Source: Nonomuraea ceibae (lineage in GTDB: Bacteria > Actinomycetota > Actinomycetes > Streptosporangiales > Streptosporangiaceae). Taken from it: DNA of 64,000 nucleotides. Shown here piece after piece: positions 8,133 through 18,613 of this stretch (within the stretch, counting starts at the first letter, position 1; the number at the start of each line of letters is the position of its first letter). A program made the translations under genes and the position numbers. Under the pieces are notes generated by a model, which was given only the letters and a program-made list of their open reading frames with translations, did no database searches and was not told the DNA's origin. The stretch covers positions 107,840 through 171,839 of the forward strand of contig NZ_JAHKRO010000008.1 in assembly GCF_019396325.1 (NCBI RefSeq), in the 5' to 3' direction.

Positions 8133-8654
8133 GTGAAGACCGAGCTGAGCACGATGATCCTGGAGCGCATCCGGGACATCCCCGACTATCCGCAGCCCGG
8201 GGTGCTGTTCAAGGACATCACCCCGCTGCTGGACGACCCGGTGGCGTTCGCGGCCGTGGTGGACGAGCTGGCGGGGCTGCACGAGGTCGACAAGATCGTC
8301 GGCATCGAGGCGCGCGGCTTCATCCTGGCCGCCCCGGTCGCCTACCGGGCCGCCGCGGGATTCGTGCCGGTCAGGAAGAAGGGCAAACTGCCTGCCGCCA
8401 CGCTGGAGGCGTCCTACGATCTGGAGTACGGTTCCGCGACCATCGAGGTGCACGCCGACGCGTTCCAGCCCGGCGACCGCGTCCTCATCGTCGACGACGT
8501 GCTGGCCACCGGCGGCACGGCGGAGGCGACGGTCGAGCTGGTGCGCAGGGCCGGAGCCGAGGTCGTCGGCGTGGCCGTCCTCATGGAGCTCGCCTTCCTC
8601 AAGGGGCGCGAGCGCCTGACGGGGGTGGAGACCCACGCCCTGGTGATCGTCTGA
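8133..8654 (+). CDS. apt: Adenine phosphoribosyltransferase
   Basis: Apt salvages adenine to AMP using PRPP. The GTG start at 8133 is set by GAGGAG (8123-8128); the product is 173 residues, the usual length. The family signature for PRPP binding, VLIVDDVLATGGT, lies at about residues 117-129, and IEARGFILAAPVA and KKGKLP are the conserved phosphate and flexible-loop segments. The gene sits between secDF and the (p)ppGpp synthetase gene, an order widely kept in actinobacteria. Confidence 0.95.
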   Translation: MKTELSTMILERIRDIPDYPQPGVLFKDITPLLDDPVAFAAVVDELAGLHEVDKIVGIEARGFILAAPVAYRAAAGFVPVRKKGKLPAATLEASYDLEYGSATIEVHADAFQPGDRVLIVDDVLATGGTAEATVELVRRAGAEVVGVAVLMELAFLKGRERLTGVETHALVIV

Positions 8655-8727
8655 GCAGGACCCGCGGCGGCCCAGGTTCGCCGCCTGGATACACTGGGGG
8701 ACCTGGACTCGAAAGTGAGGAGTCTGA

Positions 8728-11019
8728 GTGCCCCGTGATGTGGTCGCGCCCGACGTAGCGGACGCAGGCAGCGCCGAGACCGTGCCCGGCGCGCCCGCGG
8801 CACGTCGACGGCGATTTGGGGGTGGTGGCATGAACCCGGTGCTGGAGCCGCTGTTCCGGACCGTCCGCGCCACCCATCCCAAGGCCGACCTGCGGCTGAT
8901 CGAGCGCGCCTACGACGTGGCCGCCTATCACCACCGCGATCAGAAGCGCAAGAGCGGCGACCCGTACATCACGCACCCGCTGGCCGTGGCGACGATCCTG
9001 GCCGAGCTCGGCACCGACGACGAGACGCTCTGCGCCGCCCTGCTGCACGACACGGTCGAGGACACCGCCTACAGCCTGGACGAGCTGCGCGGCGACTTCG
9101 GCGACACGATCGGCTCGCTGGTCGACGGCGTCACCAAGCTCGACAAGGTCAAGTTCGGTGACGCCGCCCAGGCCGAGACCGTGCGCAAGATGGTCGTCGC
9201 CATGTCGCGCGACATCCGGGTGCTCATCATCAAGCTGGCCGACCGGCTCCACAACATGCGCACGATGCGCTACCTGCCCGAGCACAAGCGCCACCAGAAG
9301 TCCCGCGAGACCCTGGAGATCTTCGCCCCGCTGGCCCACCGCCTGGGCATGAACACGATCAAGTGGGAGCTGGAGGACCTGGCGTTCGCCATGCTCTACC
9401 CCAAGCGCTACGACGAGATCGCGCGCATGGTGTCGGAGCGGGCGCCGCGTCGCGACCTGTTCCTGCAGGAGGTCATCGAGAAGGTCTCCGGCGACCTGCG
9501 CGACGCCAAGATCCGCGCCGTGGTCAAGGGCCGGCCGAAGCACTACTACTCGGTCTACCAGAAGATGATCGCCCGCGACGTGGCCTTCGACGACATCTAC
9601 GACCTGGTGGGCATCCGGGTCCTCGTCGACAGCGTGCGCGACTGCTATGCGGCGCTCGGAACGATCCACGCGCGCTGGAACCCGGTCCCTGGCCGGTTCA
9701 AGGACTACATCGCGATGCCCAAGTTCAACATGTACCAGTCGCTACACACGACGGTGATCGGTCCCGAGGGCAAGCCGGTGGAGCTGCAGATCCGCACCCA
9801 CGGCATGCACCACAGGGCCGAATACGGCGTGGCCGCGCACTGGAAGTACAAGGAGGAGGTCGGCGGCCCCGGACCCGCCGGCAAGGTCAAGCCGGGCAGC
9901 GACATGGCCTGGCTGCGCCAGCTCCTCGACTGGCAGAAGGAGACCGCCGACCCGGGCGAGTTCCTGGAGTCGCTGCGCTTCGACCTGTCGGTGTCGGAGG
10001 TCTACGTCTTCACCCCCAAGGGCCAGGTCATCCCGCTGCCCGAAGGGGGCACGCCGGTCGACTTCGCCTACGCCGTGCACACCGAGGTGGGCCACCGGTG
10101 CATCGGCGCCCGGGTCAACGGCCGGCTGGTGCCGCTGGAGTCGCGGCTGGGCAACGGCGACACCGTCGAGATCTTCACCTCCAAGTCGCCCGACGCCGGG
10201 CCGTCGCGCGACTGGCTCAAGTTCGTCAAGTCCGGCCGCGCCCGTAACAAGATCCGGCAGTGGTTTTCCAAGGAGCGCCGCGAGACCGCGATCGAGGCGG
10301 GCAAGGAGGCCATCGGGCGGGCGATGCGCAAGCAGGGCCTGCCGCTGCAGCGGCTGATGTCCGGCGAGGCGCTGCTGGCCCTGGCCCGCGACCTGCGCTA
10401 CCCGGACGTCTCGGCCCTGTACGCGGCCGTGGGCGAGGGCCACACGGCCGCGCAGACGGTCGTGCAGAAGCTCGTGGCGTCCATCGGCGGGGTGGAGAGC
10501 GCCGAGGAGGACATCGCCGAGACGTCGCTGCCCACGCGCCTGCGCGGCCGTCCCAGGGGCGGCGGGGCCGGCGTGGTCGTGGCGGGCGACGCCGACGTGT
10601 GGGTGCGGCTGTCCAAGTGCTGCACGCCGGTGCCCGGTGACGAGATCGTCGGGTTCGTCACCCGCGGCCACGGCGTCTCGGTGCACCGCGCCGACTGCAC
10701 CAACGTCCAGCAGCTGCGCACTCAGCCCGACCGGCTGGTCGAGGTGAGCTGGTCGCCGGGCGACGACAGCGTGTTCCTGGTGGCGATCCAGGTGGAGGCG
10801 CTCGACCGGCCGCGCCTGCTGTCCGACGTCACCCGTACGCTGTCCGACCAGCACGTCAACATCCTCAGCGCCTCCGTCACCACCTCGCGCGACCGGGTGG
10901 CGGTCAGCAAGTTCACCTTCGAGATGGGCGATCCCAAGCACCTGGGCCACGTGCTCAAGGCCGTCAGGAGCATCCAGGGCGTCTTCGACGTCTACCGGGT
11001 GAGCGGCGCGGGCAGCTAG
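8728..11019 (+). CDS. rsh: Bifunctional (p)ppGpp synthetase/hydrolase (Rel/RSH)
   Basis: This long RelA/SpoT homologue controls the stringent response. The 763 residues show an intact HD hydrolase domain (H83; HDTVEDT with H107-D108 and E111-D112), a synthetase domain with RFKD at 323-326, the RxKD signature of bifunctional enzymes, a TGS domain (about 424-485) and a C-terminal ACT domain (about 684-760). The GTG start at 8728 has GAGGAG about 6 bases upstream, and a -10-like TACACT is at 8690-8695. The N-terminal 35 residues are a poorly conserved extension. Its stop shares the CTAG at 11016-11019 with the convergent next gene. Confidence 0.96.
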   Translation: MPRDVVAPDVADAGSAETVPGAPAARRRRFGGGGMNPVLEPLFRTVRATHPKADLRLIERAYDVAAYHHRDQKRKSGDPYITHPLAVATILAELGTDDETLCAALLHDTVEDTAYSLDELRGDFGDTIGSLVDGVTKLDKVKFGDAAQAETVRKMVVAMSRDIRVLIIKLADRLHNMRTMRYLPEHKRHQKSRETLEIFAPLAHRLGMNTIKWELEDLAFAMLYPKRYDEIARMVSERAPRRDLFLQEVIEKVSGDLRDAKIRAVVKGRPKHYYSVYQKMIARDVAFDDIYDLVGIRVLVDSVRDCYAALGTIHARWNPVPGRFKDYIAMPKFNMYQSLHTTVIGPEGKPVELQIRTHGMHHRAEYGVAAHWKYKEEVGGPGPAGKVKPGSDMAWLRQLLDWQKETADPGEFLESLRFDLSVSEVYVFTPKGQVIPLPEGGTPVDFAYAVHTEVGHRCIGARVNGRLVPLESRLGNGDTVEIFTSKSPDAGPSRDWLKFVKSGRARNKIRQWFSKERRETAIEAGKEAIGRAMRKQGLPLQRLMSGEALLALARDLRYPDVSALYAAVGEGHTAAQTVVQKLVASIGGVESAEEDIAETSLPTRLRGRPRGGGAGVVVAGDADVWVRLSKCCTPVPGDEIVGFVTRGHGVSVHRADCTNVQQLRTQPDRLVEVSWSPGDDSVFLVAIQVEALDRPRLLSDVTRTLSDQHVNILSASVTTSRDRVAVSKFTFEMGDPKHLGHVLKAVRSIQGVFDVYRVSGAGS

Positions 11020-12119
11020 CGGGGCCGCAGGTCGGGCAGGTTGACGACGATCGCCTCCTGGGTGCTGCGCGCGATGACGACGACGGCCTCCCGCGACGGG
11101 TCGGGGTTCTCCTCGCGGTGCGGCACGTACGGGGGCACGAAGACGTAGTCGCCGGGCCCGGTGTCGACGCGCCGCTCGCGACCGTCCTCCAGGAAGACGA
11201 ACGACGGGGTGCCGCTGACCACGTAGATGGCGGTCTCCGAGGCGCCGTGGTGGTGGTCGGCCGAGCGGGTGGCGGGGGAGACGTGCGTCTGGCCCATCCA
11301 CAGCCGCCGTGACCCGGTCGTGCCGTCGCTGATCGCGGCCAGCCGCCGCATGCCGGGCGTCTGCGCGGTGCCGCCGGACAGGCCGGAGGACGGCACGTGG
11401 CGCAGCGGCTGGTGGAACGGGTCGGCCTCGATGCGGTGGCCCTCCCACAGGCGGCCGCCGGCGCGGTCGAGGACGCCGGTCGCGGCGGCGGCCAGCCGGG
11501 CCGGGTCGTCGCGGGCGGCCAGCAGCTCGGCGGCCAGCTCGGGGTCCTGGGCGCGCAGCTCGCGCAGCAGCCACTTGCCGTCGCCGTGCCAGCGGCCCGC
11601 CAGCGACAGTGCCAGCCGGGCGGTCTCCTCGACGACGTGCCAGGAGGTGAAGGCGCGCTCGCCGGGGTCGCCGCCGCCCGCCAGGTCGTCCAGCAGGTCC
11701 GACAGCACGTAGCGGGCCCGGTCGAGCCGGGGCGCGGGCAGCGGGCCAGGACCGGCGTCGAGGCGGGCGCGCAGCTCGCGCTGGAGCTCGGCGGCCTGGC
11801 CGTCCGAGCGGTCCACGAGCAGGACGCCGTCGGCGCACAGGCGCATCAGCGTGGGCCGGTCGCGCGCGACGTCCTGCTCGACGAAGGCGAGCAGGCTGGT
11901 GCGGCTGTGCACGAGCAGCTCCACCGGCCACTCCCGCCACCGGCGCGACTCCTTCACCGGCCGGGCCAGGCCGTCGATCACCACGACGACGTCGAGGTCG
12001 GAGGTGGGCGTGCGCCGCCCGGTCACCGAGCTGCCGCCGAGGAAGGCGTACAGGGCGCCGGGAAAGAGCTCCTCGACGAGGGTGCGCGCGGCCGTCACGG
12101 GATCCATGACGGCCAGCAT
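11016..12119 (-). CDS. Nucleotidyltransferase-cupin fusion protein
   Basis: A 367-residue protein with two unrelated parts. Residues 1 to about 240 are a DNA polymerase-beta-type nucleotidyltransferase: the motif [20 protein letters not shown] carries D41 and D43 of the metal site, followed by a helical region like that of aminoglycoside-type or HEPN-like NTases. Residues from about 250 to the end are a cupin, with [15 protein letters not shown] and [11 protein letters not shown] holding candidate metal-binding His and Glu. The substrate is unknown. ATG 12119 has no clear ribosome site; ATG 12107 is an alternative. Its stop codon overlaps the convergent rsh stop. Confidence 0.75.
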   Translation of the reverse strand: MLAVMDPVTAARTLVEELFPGALYAFLGGSSVTGRRTPTSDLDVVVVIDGLARPVKESRRWREWPVELLVHSRTSLLAFVEQDVARDRPTLMRLCADGVLLVDRSDGQAAELQRELRARLDAGPGPLPAPRLDRARYVLSDLLDDLAGGGDPGERAFTSWHVVEETARLALSLAGRWHGDGKWLLRELRAQDPELAAELLAARDDPARLAAAATGVLDRAGGRLWEGHRIEADPFHQPLRHVPSSGLSGGTAQTPGMRRLAAISDGTTGSRRLWMGQTHVSPATRSADHHHGASETAIYVVSGTPSFVFLEDGRERRVDTGPGDYVFVPPYVPHREENPDPSREAVVVIARSTQEAIVVNLPDLRPR

Positions 12120-12124
12120 AGGTC

Positions 12125-12568
12125 TCAGAGCTGCCGGGAGAACGTGACCAGGTCGTTACCGGGGCCGTTGTAGCCGGGCACCGGCGGGCTCACCTCGAAT
12201 CCCAGACGCCGGTGGAAGGCGATCGACGCCGTGTTGACGGGGGAGGTGATCGCCCTGACCACGTGGCAGCCGTGCTCACGGGCCAGGTCGAAGAAGCGCC
12301 CGTACAGGCGCCTGCCCAGGCCGGCCGCCCGCTCGCGCGGGCTGACGCCGACGAAGTGGATGTACGCCTCGCCGGGCAGCGACGGCGAGACGAGGCCGAC
12401 GAGGAAGCCGGCCAGCCCGGCCGGCCCCTCGGCGACGAAGCTCGTGCGGTGAAAGTGGTCGAGGAAGAGCCGGGGGAGCACGGGCAGTATCGGCCGCCCC
12501 CACCACTCGTCGACCACCGCCGCGATCGCGTCATAGTCGCCGGGGACGGCGGACCGGATCTCGTCCAC
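12125..12568 (-). CDS. GNAT family N-acetyltransferase
   Basis: A 147-residue single-domain GNAT. The acetyl-CoA loop is visible as SPRERAAGLGRRLYGRFF, followed by the typical VNTASIAFHRRLGFEVSPPV strand. The start is placed at GTG 12568, five bases after the stop of the upstream DUF349 gene, where the conserved part begins (VDEIRSAVPGDYDAIAAVVD). It is probably in an operon with the DUF349 gene. The substrate is unknown. Confidence 0.8.
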   Translation of the reverse strand: MDEIRSAVPGDYDAIAAVVDEWWGRPILPVLPRLFLDHFHRTSFVAEGPAGLAGFLVGLVSPSLPGEAYIHFVGVSPRERAAGLGRRLYGRFFDLAREHGCHVVRAITSPVNTASIAFHRRLGFEVSPPVPGYNGPGNDLVTFSRQL

Positions 12569-12573
12569 GCGCG

Positions 12574-13803
12574 TCAGCTGAACTCGGCCAGCGTGCGCTC
12601 GGCCTCCTCCAGCCAGGAGCGGCGCGCGATGATCGCCTCCTCGGCCTCCTTGGCGTCCTTGGCCCGGCCGTTGGCCTGGGCCTTGGCCAGCCGCTTCTCC
12701 AGCTGCTCGATCGAGGTGCGGAGCTGGTCGACCGTGCTCTGCGCGCGGGCGCGGGCCTCGGGGTTGGAGCGCTTCCACTCGGCGTCCTCGGCCTTGCGCA
12801 CGGCGTCGTCGACCTTGCGCAGCCCGCCCTCCAGCCGGTCGCGCTGCTCGCGCGGCACCGGGCCGGCGGCCTCCCAGCGCTCCAGCAGGTTGCGCAGCGC
12901 CGCCCGGGCCGCGCGCACGTCGGTGACCGGGAGCAGCTTCTCGGCCTCGATCAGCAGCTCCTGCTTCACCTCCGCGTTGGCGGCCAGCGAGGCGTCACGC
13001 TCGGCGAAGACGGCCGAACGCGCCTGGAAGAACTGGTCCTGGGCGCCCTTGAAGCGCGCCCACAGCTCGTCCTCGACCTCGCGGGAGGCGCGGCCGGCGC
13101 TCTTCCAGCGCTGCATCAGGTCGCGGTAGACGGCCGCGGTCTCGCCCCAGTCGGTCGAGCCGGCGATCGCCTCCGCCTCGGCCACGATGGCCTCCTTGGC
13201 GGCGCGCACGCCCTCACGCTGCTCGTCGAGCCCGGCGAAGTACTGCTTGCGCCGCTTGGCGAAGGCCGTGCGGGCGGCCGAGAGCCGCTTCCACAGCTGC
13301 GCCTCGGTGACCCGGTCGATGCGGTCGGCGGCCTTCCACTCCTCGACGAGCTGGCGCAGCCGCTCGCCGCCGGACTTCCAGTGAGTGGTCTCGTCGGCGA
13401 TGCGCTCGGCCTCGGCGACGATCCGCTCCTTGACGCCCCTGGCCTCGACCCGGGCCTGCTCACGCGCCGCCTTGACCTCCTCGCGGCGCTGGGCGACCAG
13501 CTCCGAGAGGGTGTCGAGGCGGGCCGTCAGCGCGCCCAGGTCGCCGACGGCGTGCGCGTCGGAGACCGCCTCACGCAGCTTGACGATGCTGGCCTCGGCC
13601 TGCGCCGGAGCCAGGTCGGTGCCGCGCACGCGCTGCTCCAGGAGCTGGACCTGGCCGGCCAGTTCGTCGTACTTGCGATGGAAGTAGGCCAGTGCCTCTT
13701 CGGGCTCGCCGGCCTGCCAGGACCCGACGGCCCGCTCTCCCTCAGCCGTACGCACGTAGACGGTGCCGTCGTCGTCTACCCGGCCCCACGGGTCGGTGCT
13801 CAC
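12574..13803 (-). CDS. DUF349 domain-containing protein
   Basis: A 409-residue, mostly helical and highly charged protein with at least three DUF349 repeats, each containing a W-K/E-A-G-R-like core (VEEWKAADRI, MQRWKSAGRA, LERWEAAGPV). The C-terminal 60 residues are a likely coiled coil. The start is GTG 13803, because GGGAGG lies about six bases upstream; the conserved N-terminus then reads VSTDPWGRVDDDGTVYVRT. No enzymatic function is known for the family. The GNAT gene follows five bases downstream. Confidence 0.88.
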   Translation of the reverse strand: MSTDPWGRVDDDGTVYVRTAEGERAVGSWQAGEPEEALAYFHRKYDELAGQVQLLEQRVRGTDLAPAQAEASIVKLREAVSDAHAVGDLGALTARLDTLSELVAQRREEVKAAREQARVEARGVKERIVAEAERIADETTHWKSGGERLRQLVEEWKAADRIDRVTEAQLWKRLSAARTAFAKRRKQYFAGLDEQREGVRAAKEAIVAEAEAIAGSTDWGETAAVYRDLMQRWKSAGRASREVEDELWARFKGAQDQFFQARSAVFAERDASLAANAEVKQELLIEAEKLLPVTDVRAARAALRNLLERWEAAGPVPREQRDRLEGGLRKVDDAVRKAEDAEWKRSNPEARARAQSTVDQLRTSIEQLEKRLAKAQANGRAKDAKEAEEAIIARRSWLEEAERTLAEFS

Positions 13804-13864
13804 CGTGTCCTCCCGCACTTTCCATCAGACCCTTCGGGACTCTTCGTCCCTAGTTTGTATTACG

Positions 13865-14749
13865 TCAGCTCTTGCCACTGATTGTCACGTCTTTGATTTC
13901 GACGGTTTCCTTGGGAGCTCCGGTCCCATCACCCGAATCGCCGATGACGCCCGCCTTGTTCACCTTGTCCAGGATGTCGAGCCCCTTCGTGATCGTACCC
14001 ACCGGTGTGTAATCGGGGGTGAGACCGATGTCGCCGTACACGAGGAAGAACTGGCTCCCCGTCGAGCCCGGCGCCTGCGTCTTGGCCATCGCCATCACGC
14101 CGCGCTTGTAGGTGGCGCCCTCCAGGTTCTCCTCGACCATCACGTAGCCGGGCCCGCCCGAGCCGTCGCCCTGGGCCTTGCCGTCGGCCTTGGCCTTCGG
14201 GTCGCCGCACTGCAGCATCGGGAACTTGTCGTTGCCGAGCCGGTGGCACTTGCTGCCGTCGTAGAAGTTCTTGCTCGCCAGGTGGTCCAGCGAGTTGACG
14301 GTGCACGGCGCCTTGGCGTTGTCCAGCGTCACCACGATGTCGCCGAGATTGGTCTCCAGCGTCATCGTCTTGGTGGCCGGCTTGAGCTTCACCTCCGCCG
14401 GCGGCATGCCGACGTCCTTGACCTGTCCGCCCGCCGTGTCGGCGACGTAGCCGCACGTGCCGGTCGCCGGATCGTACGGCTTGGGCTGCGCGGCCGCGGA
14501 GGCGGTCTCCTGCGGCGCGGAGGCGGTCGGGGTGCTGGCTGCCTCCGTCGCGGAGTCGCCACCGCCCAGCATCGCCACCGCGGCGACGATGCCGCCCACC
14601 ACGACGACCACGCCCACCGTGGAGCCGATGATCGCGGTGCGCTTGTTGCGCTGCTCACGCTCCAGGCGGCGCTGCATCTGCCGCTCGTAGTGCTCGCGTG
14701 CCAGCTGCTTCTGCCGGTCCTTCCCCGTGGCCACCGCTTTGCCTCCCAT
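13865..14749 (-). CDS. Membrane-anchored cyclophilin-type peptidyl-prolyl isomerase (copy 1)
   Basis: A 294-residue protein with a basic cytoplasmic N-terminus (KQLAREHYERQMQRRLEREQ), one membrane helix (about residues 39-61), an Ala/Thr/Ser-rich linker and an extracellular cyclophilin domain from about residue 125. Catalytic-region motifs are recognisable but diverged: KCHRL for the usual FHR, PMLQCGDP for MIQGGDP, and GSQFFLVYGD for NGSQFFI. It should speed prolyl isomerisation of exported proteins. ATG 14749 is preferred over TTG 14755. It is a paralogue of the gene at 18614-19537. Confidence 0.88.
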   Translation of the reverse strand: MGGKAVATGKDRQKQLAREHYERQMQRRLEREQRNKRTAIIGSTVGVVVVVGGIVAAVAMLGGGDSATEAASTPTASAPQETASAAAQPKPYDPATGTCGYVADTAGGQVKDVGMPPAEVKLKPATKTMTLETNLGDIVVTLDNAKAPCTVNSLDHLASKNFYDGSKCHRLGNDKFPMLQCGDPKAKADGKAQGDGSGGPGYVMVEENLEGATYKRGVMAMAKTQAPGSTGSQFFLVYGDIGLTPDYTPVGTITKGLDILDKVNKAGVIGDSGDGTGAPKETVEIKDVTISGKS

Positions 14750-14768
14750 AGTCAATCAACTGAGGTGG

Positions 14769-14801
14769 GCGAATCGTATCGGCCAACGGGTAATGATTCG
14801 C
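14769..14801. promoter_or_regulatory. Inverted repeat in the divergent cyclophilin/MBL promoter region
   Basis: GCGAATC (14769-14775) and GATTCGC (14795-14801) form a perfect 7-bp inverted repeat with a 19-bp spacer, 20 bp upstream of the cyclophilin start and 73 bp upstream of the MBL gene. It could be an operator; no binding protein is indicated. Confidence 0.35.
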
Positions 14802-14873
14802 AGCCCGGCGACCCGCACCGGTACCCTTCGGTTACATTCCCATTGGCATTTTTGACGAGATCAGCTGAGGCAG

Positions 14874-15554
14874 ATGCTCATCGCCGGCTTCCCCGCAGGG
14901 GCCTTCCAGGCCAATTGTTACGCCGTCGCGCCCGCTGCGGGCGAGGAGTGCGTCATCATCGACCCAGGTCAGGACGCCACCGAGGGAGTCGAGGAGCTGC
15001 TGCGCGAGCACCGCCTCAAGCCGGTCGCGGTCCTGCTCACCCACGGCCACCTCGACCACGTGTGGTCGGTGGCCCCGGTCTGCGGCGCGCGCGACGTCCC
15101 CGCCTGGATCCACCCCGAGGACCGGCACCTGCTGAGCGACCCGGCGGCCGGCTGGTCGCCGACGAGCGCGTCGCTGTTCGGCGGCATCACGCTGAGCGAG
15201 CCCGACGACGTCCGCGAGCTGTCCGACGGCGCCGTGCTGGAGCTGGCCGGCATGGAGTTCACCGTCGACCACACGCCCGGCCATACCAGGGGGTCGGTGA
15301 GCTTCAGGCTGCCCGCTGACGAGATCATGTTCGCGGGTGACCTGCTGTTCGCCGGCTCCATCGGCCGCACCGACCTGCCGGGCGGTGACTATCCGACGAT
15401 CCTGCGCAGCCTCGCTGCCAAGTGCCTGACGCTGCCTGACGATACGGTCGTCCTGCCGGGCCACGGACCACAGACCACGATCGGCCACGAGCGCGCCACC
15501 AATCCTTATCTCAAGGAGGCCGCGCCGCACGCCGGTCCCACACGAGGAATCTGA
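14874..15554 (+). CDS. MBL-fold metallo-hydrolase (glyoxalase II-like)
   Basis: A 226-residue hydrolase with the metal-binding motif THGHLDH, a second His in HTPGHTRGS, the bridging Asp in [13 protein letters not shown] and the final His in [13 protein letters not shown], the full set for a two-metal glyoxalase-II-like enzyme. It probably hydrolyses a thioester such as an acyl-thiol conjugate. ATG 14874 follows GAGG. Its stop overlaps the hisS start by one base (TGATG), so it is coupled to hisS, an arrangement common in actinobacteria. Confidence 0.9.
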   Translation: MLIAGFPAGAFQANCYAVAPAAGEECVIIDPGQDATEGVEELLREHRLKPVAVLLTHGHLDHVWSVAPVCGARDVPAWIHPEDRHLLSDPAAGWSPTSASLFGGITLSEPDDVRELSDGAVLELAGMEFTVDHTPGHTRGSVSFRLPADEIMFAGDLLFAGSIGRTDLPGGDYPTILRSLAAKCLTLPDDTVVLPGHGPQTTIGHERATNPYLKEAAPHAGPTRGI

Positions 15555-16813
15555 TGACTTTCCAAGCACCGAAGGGCACGTTCGACTGGCTGCCACCCCG
15601 CTCCGAGCAGGTTCTCGCCGTCCGCGAGGCGCTCGTCGCCCCGGTACGGCTGGCGGGCTACGGCTATGTCGAGACGCCCGTCTTCGAAGACACGCAGCTG
15701 TTCGCCAGGGGCGTAGGCGAGTCGACCGACATCGTCTCCAAGGAGATGTACACCTTCCCCGACAAGGCCGGCCGCTCGCTGACCCTGCGGCCCGAGGGCA
15801 CCGCGTCCGTGGTGCGCGCCGTCCTGCAGCACAACCTGCAGGCCGGGCAGCTCCCGGTCAAGCTGTGGTACTCCGGCAGCCAGTTCCGCTACGAGAACGT
15901 GCAGAAGGGCCGCTACCGGCACTTCTGGCAGGTCGGCGCGGAGGCGCTCGGCACCGAGGACCCCGCGCTCGACACCGAGCTGATCGTGCTGGCCGCCCGG
16001 GGCTTCGCCGCGCTGGGGCTGCGCAACGTCCGGCTGCTGCTCAACTCGCTGGGTGACAAGACCTGCCGGCCCGTCTACCGGGCGGCGCTGCAGGACTTCC
16101 TGCGCGGCCTCGACCTCGACGACGACACCCGCGCCCGGATCGAGATCAACCCGTTGCGCGTGCTGGACGACAAGCGGCCCGAGGTGCAGGCCCAGCTCAC
16201 CGGCGCGCCGCTGATCGTCGACCACCTGTGCGAGGGCTGCAAGGCCTACCACGAGGAGGTCCGGTCCCTGCTGACCGCCTCCGGCATCGCCTTCGAGGAC
16301 GACCCCAAGCTCGTGCGCGGCCTCGACTACTACACCCGCACCACGTTCGAGTTCGTGCACGGCGGGCTCGGCTCGCAGTCGGCCATCGGCGGCGGCGGAC
16401 GCTACGACGGCCTCAGCGAGATGCTCGGCGGCCCGCCGCTGCCCAGCGTCGGCTGGGCGCTCGGCGTCGACCGCACGTTCCTGGCGATGGAGGCCGAGGG
16501 CCTGCTGCCCGAGACCGCGCCAGGCCGCGTCCAGGTGTACGGTGTCGCGCTGGGCGACGACGCCCGCCGCCGGATGTTCCACCTCGTCGCGGAGCTGCGC
16601 GGGGCGGGCGTCAGCGCCGACATGGCCTTCGGCGGCAAGGGGCTCAAGGGCGCGATGAAGGGCGCCGACCGCTCGGGCGCCCGGTTCGCGCTCATCCTGG
16701 GCGAGCGTGACCTGGCCGCCGGGGCCGCGCAAGTGAAAGACCTGACCACCGCTGAGCAGACCGAGGTGCCGCTGGCCCAGGTCGTCGACGTCTTGAAGGG
16801 GAAAGTGCAGTGA
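15554..16813 (+). CDS. hisS: Histidine--tRNA ligase
   Basis: A class II synthetase of 419 residues that charges tRNA-His. Visible motifs are the N-terminal GTFDWLPP, motif 2 around [17 protein letters not shown], the histidine-binding [12 protein letters not shown] and motif 3 GGGGRYDGL, then an anticodon-binding domain of about 90 residues. ATG 15554 shares a base with the MBL stop, and its own stop overlaps the aspS start (GTGA at 16810-16813), so all three genes are co-translated. Confidence 0.97.
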   Translation: MTFQAPKGTFDWLPPRSEQVLAVREALVAPVRLAGYGYVETPVFEDTQLFARGVGESTDIVSKEMYTFPDKAGRSLTLRPEGTASVVRAVLQHNLQAGQLPVKLWYSGSQFRYENVQKGRYRHFWQVGAEALGTEDPALDTELIVLAARGFAALGLRNVRLLLNSLGDKTCRPVYRAALQDFLRGLDLDDDTRARIEINPLRVLDDKRPEVQAQLTGAPLIVDHLCEGCKAYHEEVRSLLTASGIAFEDDPKLVRGLDYYTRTTFEFVHGGLGSQSAIGGGGRYDGLSEMLGGPPLPSVGWALGVDRTFLAMEAEGLLPETAPGRVQVYGVALGDDARRRMFHLVAELRGAGVSADMAFGGKGLKGAMKGADRSGARFALILGERDLAAGAAQVKDLTTAEQTEVPLAQVVDVLKGKVQ

Positions 16814-18543
16814 TCCGCACGCATAAGGCCGGGGAGCTCCGCGAGGAGCACGCCGGGCAGCAGGTGACGCTCGCAGGATGGGTGGCCCGCCGCCGTGATC
16901 ACGGCGGCGTGGTCTTCATCGACCTGCGCGACGCCTCCGGCTCGGCGCAGGTGGTCTTCCGCGAGGAGGACCACGCCCACGACCTGCGCGCCGAATACTG
17001 CGTGCAGGTGTCCGGCCTGGTACGGGTGCGGCCCGAGGGCAACGAGAACCCCGAGCTGCCCACCGGCGCGATCGAGGTCGTGGCCGAGACGGTCGAGGTG
17101 CTCAGCGAGTCGGCGCCGCTGCCGTTCCCCATCGAGGGCAACGTGGGGGTGTCGGAGGAGGCGCGGCTGAAGTACCGCTACCTCGACATCCGCCGCCAGC
17201 AGGTCGCCGCCGCGATGCGCACCCGCTCCAAGGCCACCTACCTGGCCAACGAGGTGATGAACGAGCTCGGCTTCGTCTACGTCGAGACGCCGACGCTCAC
17301 CCGCTCCACGCCCGAGGGCGCGCGCGACTTCCTGGTGCCGGTGCGCCTGCAGCCGGGCAACTGGTACGCGCTGCCGCAGTCGCCGCAGCTGTTCAAGCAG
17401 CTGCTCCAGGTGGCCGGGCTGGAGCGCTACTACCAGCTCGCCAAGTGCTACCGCGACGAGGACCTGCGCGCCGACCGTCAGCCGGAGTTCACCCAGATCG
17501 ACGTCGAGATGTCCTTCGTCGACCAGGAGGACGTCATCGAGGTCGGCGAGAAGCTGATCGGCAGGCTGTGGCGGGAGATCCTCGGCTACGAGATCCCCAT
17601 GCCGCTGCCCCGCATGACCTACGCCGACGCGATGGCCCGCTACGGCTCCGACAAGCCCGACCTGCGCTTCGGCCAGGAGCTCGTCGAGATGACGGACTAC
17701 TTCGCCGGCACGTCGTTCCGCGTCTTCCAGGCCGACTACGTCGGCGCGGTCGTCATGCCCGGCGGCGCCTCGCAGACGCGCAAGGAGCTCGACGGCTGGC
17801 AGGAGTGGGCGCGCAGCCGCGGCGCCAAGGGCCTGGCGTACGTGCTCGTCCAGGAGGACGGCACGCTCGGCGGCCCGGTGGCCAAGAACCTGTCGGAGTC
17901 CGAGACCTCGGGCCTGGCGGCGAAGGTCGGCGCGCAGCCGGGCGACGCCGTCTTCTTCGCGGCCGGCGCCCGCGGCGCCTCGCGCGACCTGCTCGGCGCG
18001 GCCCGGCTGGAGATCGGCCGCCGCTGCGGGCTCATCGACGAGTCGCAGTGGTCGTTCCTGTGGGTCGTGGACGCGCCCATGTTCGAGGAGGACGGCGAGG
18101 GCGGCTGGACGGCCGTGCACCACCCGTTCACCGGCCCCAAGCCCGAATGGGCCGACAACTTCCAGGACCACCCGGCCGAGGCGCTGGCCTACGCCTACGA
18201 CATGGTCTGCAACGGCATGGAGATCGGCGGCGGCTCCATCCGTATCCACCGCGCCGAGATGCAGCAGCGCGTCTTCGACGTGCTCGGCATCTCCAAGGAG
18301 GAGGCGGAGAGCAAGTTCGGCTTCCTGCTGGAGGCGTTCAAGTACGGCCCGCCGCCGCACGGCGGCATCGCCTACGGCTGGGACCGGATCTGCATGCTGC
18401 TGTCGGGCGGCGACTCGATCCGCGACGTGATCGCGTTCCCGAAGACCGCCTCCGGCTTCGACCCGCTCACCGGCGCGCCCACGCCCATCACCGGCGTCCA
18501 GCGCAAGGAGGCGGGCGTCGACGCCCAGCCCAAGGAGAGCTGA
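16810..18543 (+). CDS. aspS: Aspartate--tRNA ligase
   Basis: A bacterial-type class II AspRS of 577 residues. The OB-fold anticodon domain fills the first 100 residues ([23 protein letters not shown]), then [11 protein letters not shown], motif 2 in [19 protein letters not shown], a GAD insertion domain (about 290-400) and motif 3 in [14 protein letters not shown]. Whether it also charges tRNA-Asn cannot be told from sequence alone. The GTG start at 16810 overlaps hisS. A perfect hairpin follows at 18560-18595. Confidence 0.97.
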   Translation: MIRTHKAGELREEHAGQQVTLAGWVARRRDHGGVVFIDLRDASGSAQVVFREEDHAHDLRAEYCVQVSGLVRVRPEGNENPELPTGAIEVVAETVEVLSESAPLPFPIEGNVGVSEEARLKYRYLDIRRQQVAAAMRTRSKATYLANEVMNELGFVYVETPTLTRSTPEGARDFLVPVRLQPGNWYALPQSPQLFKQLLQVAGLERYYQLAKCYRDEDLRADRQPEFTQIDVEMSFVDQEDVIEVGEKLIGRLWREILGYEIPMPLPRMTYADAMARYGSDKPDLRFGQELVEMTDYFAGTSFRVFQADYVGAVVMPGGASQTRKELDGWQEWARSRGAKGLAYVLVQEDGTLGGPVAKNLSESETSGLAAKVGAQPGDAVFFAAGARGASRDLLGAARLEIGRRCGLIDESQWSFLWVVDAPMFEEDGEGGWTAVHHPFTGPKPEWADNFQDHPAEALAYAYDMVCNGMEIGGGSIRIHRAEMQQRVFDVLGISKEEAESKFGFLLEAFKYGPPPHGGIAYGWDRICMLLSGGDSIRDVIAFPKTASGFDPLTGAPTPITGVQRKEAGVDAQPKES

Positions 18544-18559
18544 GCCTCCGGCGCGCATG

Positions 18560-18595
18560 ACAACGGCAGGCGTCCGACGGGACGCCTGCCGTTGT
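18560..18595. terminator. Bidirectional terminator between aspS and cyclophilin 2
   Basis: A perfect 16-bp stem pairs 18560-18575 (ACAACGGCAGGCGTCC) with 18580-18595 across a 4-nt loop. It lies between convergent genes and can serve both strands. Confidence 0.9.
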
Positions 18596-18613
18596 CGTTG
18601 CCGTCGCCGCTCG

